Assembly: GCA_965263225.1 (NCBI GenBank)
Contig: CBDHHG010000033.1
Span: 186,001 to 250,000 of the forward strand
DNA: 64,000 bases
Source of the DNA: DT-111 sp965263225
Lineage (GTDB): Bacteria > Bacteroidota > Bacteroidia > Chitinophagales > Saprospiraceae
Direction: 5' to 3'
This document shows, piece by piece, positions 1 through 7,216 of this stretch. The notes under the pieces are model-generated. The model was not told the DNA's origin, ran no database searches, and saw only the letters and a list, made by a program, of their open reading frames with translations. Each line of letters starts with the position of its first letter. Positions within the stretch are counted from its first letter, which is position 1. Both the position numbers and the translations under genes were made by a program.

Positions 1-620
1 GAGGCATCCTTTAATACCTCCAAGGATTCGATATCATCTGGCGCCAAAAATGAGATATCATTTAACAGCATACCATCGACTACATAGAGCGGAGAAGCAT
101 CATTGAAGGTTCCAATCCCTCTAATGCGGACAATGGCCCCTGCCCCCGGTCGCCCAGAGGCAGGCGTAACTTGGACGCCAGCCACCTTTCCCTGTAGGGC
201 TTGTTCAACATTTCCGGAAGGTATACGTTGAATCTCTTCGGCATCCAAAGAGGAAATCGAGCCTGTTAAATCACTCTTACGCTGTACCCCATACCCTACC
301 ACTACCACTTCTTCCAAAACGTTGTCATTTTCCATCACTACCTGAAGAACAGTCTGACCATTCAAGCTTAGATTCACTGTTTGATATCCCACGTAGGAAA
401 AAACGAGTCGGCTTCCACCAGCTGGCACATCCAATTCAAATTGCCCATCCAAATCTGTAATAGTACCCGTAGATGTGCCTTCGACCAAGATGTTCACACC
501 TAGCAAAGGTTCGCCGGTATCAGCTGCCTTGACCGTACCGCTAATCGTTTTTTGAGCGACTAAACCTGAACTGAGGAATAAAAAGCAGTACAGGAGGTTG
601 TATTTCAAGCAATGTTTCAT
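1..620 (-). CDS. SusC-type TonB-dependent outer-membrane receptor, N-terminal part (runs off left edge)
   Basis: Translation from the ATG at 618-620 gives about 206 residues, still open at base 1. Residues 1-22 form a signal peptide ending in VAQ. A carboxypeptidase-regulatory-like domain follows (about 23-105; GTVKAADTGEPLLGVNILV). Next come the TonB-box-like stretch EEVVVVGYGVQRKSDLTGS and a plug domain with QALQGKVAGVQV, VRIRGIGTFNDASPLYVVDG and DIESLEVLKDAS. This order is diagnostic for SusC/RagA receptors, which import glycans across the outer membrane together with a SusD lipoprotein (not in the window). It lies 61 bases downstream of a small ORF and behind two GH144-type genes on the same strand, so it probably belongs to that glucan locus. 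The unusual point is that the enzyme genes precede the receptor. The class is certain; the substrate is inferred from neighbours. Confidence 0.95.
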   Translation of the reverse strand, partial: MKHCLKYNLLYCFLFLSSGLVAQKTISGTVKAADTGEPLLGVNILVEGTSTGTITDLDGQFELDVPAGGSRLVFSYVGYQTVNLSLNGQTVLQVVMENDNVLEEVVVVGYGVQRKSDLTGSISSLDAEEIQRIPSGNVEQALQGKVAGVQVTPASGRPGAGAIVRIRGIGTFNDASPLYVVDGMLLNDISFLAPDDIESLEVLKDA

Positions 621-681
621 AAACCATGATTTTGTTGCGGTCCTGAAAAAGGGCCAATGTTTTGATCTACTCAGGGCAACA

Positions 682-903
682 TTAATCGGCATCCATTACC
701 GTGTAATGTTGAGCAGAGGCAGGGAGAAAGCGGATTTCCTGCGGGACTTGGAGAGAGTCGAGTATGCGCGTGCGCACCTCAATCTTTTCCGGTGTGTCCC
801 TTGGTATCTCCTGGGGAAAAAGCTCTACTCTTTGCGAAAGCTTGGCTGTAAAGCAGACCCACAAGATCAACAGGAATCCGTATCTCCTCTTAGATTTGTT
901 CAT
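682..903 (-). CDS. small hypothetical protein, possible signal peptide or membrane anchor
   Basis: This 73-codon ORF starts at an ATG 15 bases after the stop of the upstream GH144 gene and ends 61 bases before the susC start, so its spacing fits an operon. Residues 1-20 are basic then hydrophobic (MNKSKRRYGFLLILWVCF), like a signal peptide or single membrane segment. The rest is charged, without a recognised domain. I do not recognise the family. It could be a short accessory protein of the glucan locus or a chance ORF in a long intergenic gap. Position and the N-terminal pattern are the only support. Confidence 0.4.
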   Translation of the reverse strand: MNKSKRRYGFLLILWVCFTAKLSQRVELFPQEIPRDTPEKIEVRTRILDSLQVPQEIRFLPASAQHYTVMDAD

Positions 904-918
904 AGTGATCGCTTTAGC

Positions 919-2313
919 TTAACTTTCGTCCATCAACCACCCCCCGGTAAAACCGGCCTTGCGAAGGCCTTCCTGGATGTAAGGGTTTTTCTTCATCGTT
1001 TCCCAAAGCAAGCCGGATCTATAGTTTTCAATTTGGATCAGAATGGGTCCTTGATCAATGCCTAAATAGTCATAGTCAAACCATCCTTCTTCATTACCAT
1101 CGCTAAAAGTATAGCTGAGATTAAAGGCATCTTTGAAGCCATACTCTCCTACGAGTTTATCATAGTGTTCATTCCACATATACTCCAAAGCAGGTATGCA
1201 TATCTCCGGAGCAAAAGGTACAGAACCTCCAGCAGCAGTAGGTGCAATTGTACCATCGTCATTGACATGTCTACTGGAAGCGCCACGTGCCCAATAGGTC
1301 CGGAACTGTACCTCCTGGTTGCCCACCATCGCTTTCCTTGGTTCTCCTCTAGGGCCATCCGAGGCAGTTAGCCCCCACTGATTGGGGCCATATCCCGTAA
1401 ATCCGCGTGGATTATCCATGCAGTACTGCCGGTTGGCATAAGTGGCACGCCGAGAATTTTCGAAGTAATCAATGCCCTTTGCCTTCATGAAAGGATCATA
1501 GATACCTCGGAAGTCTATAAACATATGGCTATACTGATGCCCGAAGAGTGGACTGAAGTTTACATGCTCTTGATCCTTGTACTTATTCCATTCGTAGGTA
1601 GAGCACCACTTTTTCCAGGTATCGGGAGAAATGGGATGTGTAGGAGAGCCGATAGCCATGATCAGTAATACCATAGCCTCATTGTAACCTCTCCAATCGG
1701 CGGGAATGTAACCACGTTCGGGACGCCATCCCATGGAAAGGCGCGTAGAATCATTGATAGCCCAATCCCATTCAACGCGCCGGTACAGGCCATCGGCTAA
1801 TTGGCGAATCTCATTTTCAATTGGGTTGTCTTGATCGAAATAACTCATCGTACTTAATACCCCAGCCATCAATAGGCCTGTGTCAATGGTAGACAACTCT
1901 ACTCGCTTATAGCGGACGGCCTGATCTAAGGTAAGAAAGTGATAGAAAAACCCTTTGTAACCGCTTACTCCCACGCTATCCGGTCCTTGGGGTAGCTCCG
2001 TCAAAACGCGTAAAGTATTCAATACGCGTTCAGCGGCCTGCTCACGCGAAATGTAGTTCCGTTGTACCCCTACCAAATAGCTACTTAGACCAAAGCCGGT
2101 AGCAGCAATACTAGAAAACGTACGAGTTGGATATCGGTCCAGTATCTGATAATTGGTAGAATCGGCAATATCCCAAAACCAGTTGAAGGTACGGCGCTGC
2201 AATTCATCCAGACTAAAGGCATTTGGATCTTCCGAAGGTGTAGAAGGAAGCTGCTCCTTACAGCTAAAGCAAATCAATAACCCCAGGCCACAAGCCAGGT
2301 ATGCAAGTCTCAT
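919..2313 (-). CDS. GH144-type glucanase lipoprotein (glycoamylase-like domain PF10091)
   Basis: This 464-residue protein has a lipoprotein signal (LLICFSCKEQ, Cys about residue 18), so it should be anchored in an outer-membrane or periplasmic leaflet. The rest is one alpha/alpha-barrel glycoamylase-like domain (COG5368/PF10091). Family hallmarks are visible: RTFNWFWDIAD near 41-51, ATGFGLSSYLVG near 71-82, RGYNEAMVLLIMAIGSPTHP near 209-228, WGLTASDGP near 314, GFKDAFNLSYTF and DYLGIDQGPILIQIENYRSG near 425-444. Characterised relatives (GH144, Chitinophaga pinensis and Bacteroides) are endo-beta-1,2-glucanases. It shares these blocks with the second GH144 gene at 5232-7070, but has no FnIII or sorting domain, so the two enzymes should act in different places. 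The family is firm; beta-1,2-glucan as substrate is family-based inference. Confidence 0.88.
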   Translation of the reverse strand: MRLAYLACGLGLLICFSCKEQLPSTPSEDPNAFSLDELQRRTFNWFWDIADSTNYQILDRYPTRTFSSIAATGFGLSSYLVGVQRNYISREQAAERVLNTLRVLTELPQGPDSVGVSGYKGFFYHFLTLDQAVRYKRVELSTIDTGLLMAGVLSTMSYFDQDNPIENEIRQLADGLYRRVEWDWAINDSTRLSMGWRPERGYIPADWRGYNEAMVLLIMAIGSPTHPISPDTWKKWCSTYEWNKYKDQEHVNFSPLFGHQYSHMFIDFRGIYDPFMKAKGIDYFENSRRATYANRQYCMDNPRGFTGYGPNQWGLTASDGPRGEPRKAMVGNQEVQFRTYWARGASSRHVNDDGTIAPTAAGGSVPFAPEICIPALEYMWNEHYDKLVGEYGFKDAFNLSYTFSDGNEEGWFDYDYLGIDQGPILIQIENYRSGLLWETMKKNPYIQEGLRKAGFTGGWLMDES

Positions 2314-2336
2314 ATCGTTAGGTGATTTACAATCTT

Positions 2337-2354
2337 CTTCGAATTAATTCGAAG
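2337..2354. promoter_or_regulatory. 18-bp perfect palindrome upstream of GH144 gene
   Basis: CTTCGAATTAATTCGAAG reads identically on both strands. It lies 23 bases upstream of the GH144 start (2313) and 10 bases from the hairpin at 2364-2388. It could be an operator or a second small stem-loop in the intercistronic RNA. No binding protein can be assigned. Confidence 0.4.
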
Positions 2355-2363
2355 CTGGAAAGA

Positions 2364-2388
2364 AGAGGTGAACCAGAAGTTCACCTCT
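2364..2388 (-). terminator. intercistronic hairpin downstream of multi-module binding protein
   Basis: A perfect 10-bp stem (AGAGGTGAAC / GTTCACCTCT) encloses a 5-base loop, 48 bases after the stop of the 2436-5171 gene. On the minus strand it is followed by TCTTTCC, a weak pyrimidine tract. It may be a leaky terminator or an mRNA-stabilising stem that lowers expression of the genes behind it. Confidence 0.5.
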
Positions 2389-2435
2389 CGGACTTTAACA
2401 TTTGGTCAGCCTCTCTCTGACTGGAGGCTGAATCA

Positions 2436-5171
2436 CTACTGTTTCACAAATCTTGCATTTGCAGTTAACTTACCCTCCTGATTATAAGCCGTTAACAAGT
2501 ACATACCTGGTTCAAGATGATTAACATCGAGTTGAACCTGATCTTGTCCGTTCAATTGAATCATTCCTCTACTACGGCCCATCATATCATGGATCTGGAA
2601 GGAAGAAATCTCTCTGGCATTTTCAATACGCAATAGATGAAGCGCTGGATTCGGACTTACCTTGAGCTGTTCTACTCTCACCGGGCTTAATACACCGTCA
2701 AGTAAATTGCATTCAGCATCTCCAATGACGATATCATCGAAATAGTAGGTCTTATCTTCACTGGGAATTCCTGCAAAATTAAAGATCAAAGTCATACGCT
2801 CATGTTGCGCATCATCTTCCAGAACCGCTGAGAAATCCCACGTCAGTTCTTGCCACTGGCCGGGAGTGGTGAAGTCCGAAAATACATCTCCAGAGTTCGG
2901 AGTATCAATACCGCGTTCCATCTTCATTACTATCTGCGCCTCAATATCCATCCACACCTTCATCCGAACAGTTTTGTTATCAACCGGAAGTTGCATGGGG
3001 GCTGCTGGATCGGCAAACATACCTGCAAAATTTTGGGTTGCATCGCTAGATTCAAAGAAGAAGCCAACGTTGTCACTAGGATTGATGCCTGACTTATCCG
3101 GGTTTTCGATAATCGAGAACTCTGTATCATCACCTGAACCATTGGCAAAATAGCGCCAATTGGTCAAGGAAAAATCTGGAGATTCGAAATCTGTGATACA
3201 AGCGGTAAAGGGCAAGCGACGCCATTCTACATCATCGATATAATAGACATCCTCTACATCCGATACCTGGGCAAAGTTGAAAAAGATAACCAATCGTTGA
3301 TGGTCTGCTCCTGCTTGTGCACTGAAATCTATGATGTATTCCACCCAACCCTCACTTGCTGTTACATCAGTCACAATCTCCACTGGAGGACTAGCGCCGC
3401 CTTCTAATTTAAAGCCTAAAGGTACGATCTTGGGAGACCATATCTTAATAGCCAACTGATTGTTGATGGAGAGATCAAGTGCCTCCCCGTAATTGTAGAC
3501 CAGCGCAGAAAATTGATCCATAGGATCTGTATACTGCCCTACCTTATCCAAGGGGTCTGGCTTAATGCCTCCTGGCTCAGGGTTGTTTACCACCTCTAGT
3601 TGACCAGCTCCACCTGTGATTTCAGCGTTTCGTTGACAAGAGAAGTCATCAACAATATTAGCAATGGCTTCTACCCCTTCACAAGGATCAACTGTGGCCG
3701 ATCCTTGGCTTAGATTATCAAAGAAATAAGTATTGCTAGAAGGAGTACCTGGATCAAAAAGTAAACTGAGTTGTTGGAAATCGGTGATGGTGGAAAATTC
3801 ATCAAAATTGAAATTGAGTTCCGTCCAGGCTTCAGTTTCCGTGATATCTCTCGTTACTTCCTTGGTTCCTTGTGTAGGACTTTGCAATTGCAAAGTGATC
3901 GAGCTGGCACCGGAGGGAGCCCAGACTTGTAAGTTGAGCTGAGAGAATGCCGTTAGATCTAACCCATTGATGAGCAAACCGGTCAGCGTACTAAAGTTTG
4001 AGCTACCTTTGGTATAGGATCCTATGTCGGCGCTAGTATTTACTCCTGACGCATCTGGATTGCTAATGACCTCAAAAGTGCCATGCAAGTCCGTGTTTCC
4101 AGAAAGAGGCTCCCAGAATAGTTTTGCTCCGCCTTCAAAATCTTCCAACACCTGTCCACTAGGAGCTTCGCTCCATTCTATATCATCAATGTAATAGATA
4201 TCTCCTTCTTCGGGGTCTTGTCCAGCATTGAAAAAGAAGACCAAGGCATTGTGACTGGCCCCAGCCTGATCACTATAATCAATTGTATATTCCACCCAAG
4301 TGTTGAGCGTTTCCACCTGTACATCCTTTTCCACAGCAGGAGAACCACCACGTTCCAATTTAGTCAAAAAACGACCCGCTTTTGGAGCCCACAACTTGAA
4401 AGACAGCAAGCTGCGTTCCTCTAACGGAATAGGGCCGCCAAAATCCATCACTAAGGCATGAAAAGTTCCTCCGGTATCCGTGTACTGCCCTACTTTCGAG
4501 CTAGTATTGATCCCGCTTGCATCAGGGTTATCTATAGCCACAATGTCTAGGTAACCCGGGTTGCCATAGGTAATGTTGCGTTGACATTCAAAGTCATCAA
4601 AAATACCTGCAATAGGCATAGTACCCGCGCATTCATCAGCCGCCTCTACCGTGAGATTATCAAACAGATAGGTATCACTGCTCGGACCATTACCCGGATC
4701 AAAGAATAGAATGATCTTATTGATGGTAGTAAAAGCCGCAGCAGCGCTACAGTCAAAACTATACTCTATCCAACGATTGGTTACGGATATGTTCTGTCTT
4801 ACCTCTAACGCCTCTCCGTCCCCTTCTAGTTTAAAAAGTAAAGCGGTAGCAACTGGTGCATTAACTTGAATTTTAAACTTATTGTCAGTTGACAAGTCCA
4901 TCGGGTTGTCCATAACTGCAATAAGAAGGCTAAAGGCACGTCCCTCTTCCTTCATATAAGAGCCGCAGCTATCACTCCGGTTAATCATGAGTGGATCCTG
5001 AATGGTATCGCCTACGGCAGGGTTTTCAACGACGGTAAAAACACCATCTCCGAAGCTACCGTTCCAGGGCAAGGAAGCTCCATTTTCAAAGTCTTCTAAT
5101 ACAGTCTGTCCCGAAATAAGTGTAAGGGAGCAGACTACAAGCCATAAGGTTTGTAGAGATTTCAATAGCAT
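2436..5171 (-). CDS. T9SS-secreted protein with five jelly-roll-like (CBM-like) modules
   Basis: This 911-residue protein has a signal peptide (1-21), five modules of about 155-165 residues starting near 22, 181, 341, 497 and 657, and a C-terminal T9SS type A sorting domain from about 834 (VSPNPALHLLRIENA ... PGMYLLTAYNQEGK). Each module has the pattern DFE/DDF..., NPDxSGINxSxxVGxYT, a central KLE-G segment and a closing YYIDDIEW- or TYFFDN-type strand, typical of beta-sandwich carbohydrate-binding folds. Modules 1 and 3 resemble each other (VLEDFENGA / VLEDFEGGA), as do 2 and 4 (DDFECQRN / DDFSCQRN), giving an A-B-A-B-C layout. No catalytic domain is visible. It sits between the two GH144-type genes, so a secreted or surface-attached glucan-binding role is likely. 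The module folds are inferred from sequence pattern only. Confidence 0.82.
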   Translation of the reverse strand: MLLKSLQTLWLVVCSLTLISGQTVLEDFENGASLPWNGSFGDGVFTVVENPAVGDTIQDPLMINRSDSCGSYMKEEGRAFSLLIAVMDNPMDLSTDNKFKIQVNAPVATALLFKLEGDGEALEVRQNISVTNRWIEYSFDCSAAAAFTTINKIILFFDPGNGPSSDTYLFDNLTVEAADECAGTMPIAGIFDDFECQRNITYGNPGYLDIVAIDNPDASGINTSSKVGQYTDTGGTFHALVMDFGGPIPLEERSLLSFKLWAPKAGRFLTKLERGGSPAVEKDVQVETLNTWVEYTIDYSDQAGASHNALVFFFNAGQDPEEGDIYYIDDIEWSEAPSGQVLEDFEGGAKLFWEPLSGNTDLHGTFEVISNPDASGVNTSADIGSYTKGSSNFSTLTGLLINGLDLTAFSQLNLQVWAPSGASSITLQLQSPTQGTKEVTRDITETEAWTELNFNFDEFSTITDFQQLSLLFDPGTPSSNTYFFDNLSQGSATVDPCEGVEAIANIVDDFSCQRNAEITGGAGQLEVVNNPEPGGIKPDPLDKVGQYTDPMDQFSALVYNYGEALDLSINNQLAIKIWSPKIVPLGFKLEGGASPPVEIVTDVTASEGWVEYIIDFSAQAGADHQRLVIFFNFAQVSDVEDVYYIDDVEWRRLPFTACITDFESPDFSLTNWRYFANGSGDDTEFSIIENPDKSGINPSDNVGFFFESSDATQNFAGMFADPAAPMQLPVDNKTVRMKVWMDIEAQIVMKMERGIDTPNSGDVFSDFTTPGQWQELTWDFSAVLEDDAQHERMTLIFNFAGIPSEDKTYYFDDIVIGDAECNLLDGVLSPVRVEQLKVSPNPALHLLRIENAREISSFQIHDMMGRSRGMIQLNGQDQVQLDVNHLEPGMYLLTAYNQEGKLTANARFVKQ

Positions 5172-5231
5172 CTTCTTTGTTTTTAGATAGGGATAGGCTG
5201 TAGCTATGTTGTCCGGATCACCCCGATCCCT

Positions 5232-7070
5232 TTAGTGTTGAACAATAATTTTACGGGTTACAAGCCGTCCAGTTTGGGTGCGGGCTTGTAGCAGATAGAG
5301 CCCGTCTGGTAAAGTCGTTACGAGTATGGTAAAAGAACTGGGTGGATTTTCTTGCGCTTGAATCACTTGTCCATCAGCATTGTAAAATCGATAGTATCGT
5401 AAATCTTGTTGGCTGGCGACAGCTAATAGATCCTGAACCGGATTGGGAAATACCTGGAGCGCCTCATTTTCTTTGTCTACTGTTACCACAGAAGTAATAT
5501 CGGTAGAATCAGGGACAAACCCAATGGCATCCAAGGCTGGCTCCACTTCCTCGTTTCGCATAAAATTCTCCCACAGTAGGCCCGTGCGAAAGTTCTCGAT
5601 CATCCCAATAATGGGGCCTTGATCTATAGCTAAATAAGAGGTAGCAAACCAATTCTCAGTGAGATTGAAGGCATCATAAAAACCATAAGGTCCCCATAAA
5701 CGCTCCCCATGTTCTCGATAAAAGTGTTTCAAGGCTACCAAAGATTCTGTCGGAGTATAGGGCATAGAGCTCAAAGCAGCTGTGGGCGTAATCGTCCCAT
5801 TATCTCGGTTTGGGGAGGGCTCATGCGCCAAATATCCGAATGGATTATCGCTAGCTGTGAGCCCCCAACATTCCTCACTATAACCTATATAGTTGCCCGT
5901 ATTAAGTATACAATAGGCACGGTTGGTAAGCGTGTGTTTTTTGTTGTGCGTAAAATAATTGGTATAGGCATCTTTCTTCCCTCTAGGATCAAAACCCATA
6001 AATGAGTAGTGGGCAAAAAACAGCGGTCCACCTCTCAAAGGTCCAATATCCAGCGTGATACCAAAAAAAGTGGTTCCATTGAGATAGTTCCCGCCGGCCC
6101 AGCCAGTATGGTAGGCTTGAGCGGGGATAGCGTGGGTTGGAGAAGCAATAGCAAGTAGATAAATGATCAATGCTTCGTTATACCCTCTGATGGGTAGATT
6201 GATGGCAAAGTCATAGTTGGGCGACCAATGCCAAAGTAGTACACCATCCCTGTAAAACCAATCCCACTCCACGGCTTCCCATAAAGCCGTAATGCGATCT
6301 TGCAATTCCGCTTCAACCGGAATATTTTCATCGAGATAAGCGCGTACCGTCAACAAGCCTTGCATCAAAAAGGCCGTCTCCACCAAGTCTGCTCCATCAT
6401 CTAGAGGACTAAAAGGTATTGTACGTCCAGTGGCTCCATTCATCCAATGTGGGAAAACCCCATGAAAGCGATCAGCGCGTTCCAAGAAATTCAGAATCTT
6501 TTGCAGTCGGGTGATTCCCTGGTCCTTGGAAACAAAACCGCGCTCTATTCCTACCAGTATAGCCATCAATCCAAATCCAGATCCGCCAGATGTGACCGTA
6601 CTAGTCGTACTCCTTTCTCGGGCCATCCCGGATACCGGATGAGCAAAATCCCAAAAGTATCTGAAGGTGTAGTCCTGTACCATATCCAGCATGGCTTCAT
6701 CAGACAGTTCAGCCGTTTGAGTAGAAACTATAGCAGAAAAGGGACTTTCATTCAGCTGATTATCCTCAGCAGTAATTCTGTATTGCCAGGTAGCATCCTG
6801 TCGACCCGTGAAATGTATGTAGTGGGTCGAAGTAGAATTGATCTTCTTCAATAGCTGAAAATGCTCACCATTGTCTTCCGATACATATATGCCATACTTT
6901 CTTACCGTCGGCTCAGCATTGGGTGCCCAACGCAATTCCACATGGCTATCGTATCCCAGAGCCACTAGGTCAGTAGGCGCTGCTACTTGTGCAGAAACCA
7001 TTTGTAGCGATACAAATCCCCAAATACAAGCTAAGCTGAGGTAAAAACGACTATTCATAAAATTCATCAA
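5232..7070 (-). CDS. secreted GH144-type glucanase with FnIII and T9SS sorting domains
   Basis: This 612-residue protein has a signal peptide (about 1-27, ending VSAQ), a fibronectin type III domain (about 30-118; PTDLVALGYDSHVELRW), the glycoamylase-like/GH144 catalytic domain (about 125-520) and a C-terminal T9SS sorting domain (about 535-612; VFPNPVQDLLAVAS ... DGLYLLQARTQTG). Catalytic-domain landmarks are FRYFWDFAHP, GSGFGLMAILVG, RGYNEALIIYLLAIASPTH, WGLTASDNP and YLAIDQGPIIGMIENFRTG. Its relatives include endo-beta-1,2-glucanases. It is probably the first gene of the locus, with a promoter-like site about 55 bases upstream. Several Met codons lie near the N-terminus (1, 2, 5), so the exact start is uncertain by a few residues. 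Family and export route are strong; substrate is inferred. Confidence 0.9.
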   Translation of the reverse strand: MMNFMNSRFYLSLACIWGFVSLQMVSAQVAAPTDLVALGYDSHVELRWAPNAEPTVRKYGIYVSEDNGEHFQLLKKINSTSTHYIHFTGRQDATWQYRITAEDNQLNESPFSAIVSTQTAELSDEAMLDMVQDYTFRYFWDFAHPVSGMARERSTTSTVTSGGSGFGLMAILVGIERGFVSKDQGITRLQKILNFLERADRFHGVFPHWMNGATGRTIPFSPLDDGADLVETAFLMQGLLTVRAYLDENIPVEAELQDRITALWEAVEWDWFYRDGVLLWHWSPNYDFAINLPIRGYNEALIIYLLAIASPTHAIPAQAYHTGWAGGNYLNGTTFFGITLDIGPLRGGPLFFAHYSFMGFDPRGKKDAYTNYFTHNKKHTLTNRAYCILNTGNYIGYSEECWGLTASDNPFGYLAHEPSPNRDNGTITPTAALSSMPYTPTESLVALKHFYREHGERLWGPYGFYDAFNLTENWFATSYLAIDQGPIIGMIENFRTGLLWENFMRNEEVEPALDAIGFVPDSTDITSVVTVDKENEALQVFPNPVQDLLAVASQQDLRYYRFYNADGQVIQAQENPPSSFTILVTTLPDGLYLLQARTQTGRLVTRKIIVQH

Positions 7071-7122
7071 GGTATTTGCAATTAAACCAAATCATTATTT
7101 GATTATCATTACATTCACAGGA

Positions 7123-7155
7123 TAAAAGTAGGCTCAACAAGGAGTTTCTTCCAAA
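7123..7155 (-). promoter_or_regulatory. Bacteroidota-type promoter for the GH144 locus
   Basis: On the minus strand a TTTG (-33 element, 7152-7155) is followed after 21 bases by TACTTTTA (7123-7130), one mismatch from the TAnnTTTG -7 consensus. It lies 53 bases upstream of the start at 7070, in the gap between the regulator gene and the locus. This is a pattern match without mapped transcript support. Confidence 0.45.
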
Positions 7156-7216
7156 AAAAACACCTCACCATTACTACGCCATAGAGCTAAAAATGGAGTA
7201 TTCTCTCCAAAAAGGA

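Noticed and set aside
598..1065. 155-codon plus-strand frame
   Set aside because: It is the antisense shadow of the susC start, the small ORF and the GH144 end; the protein has no coherent pattern.
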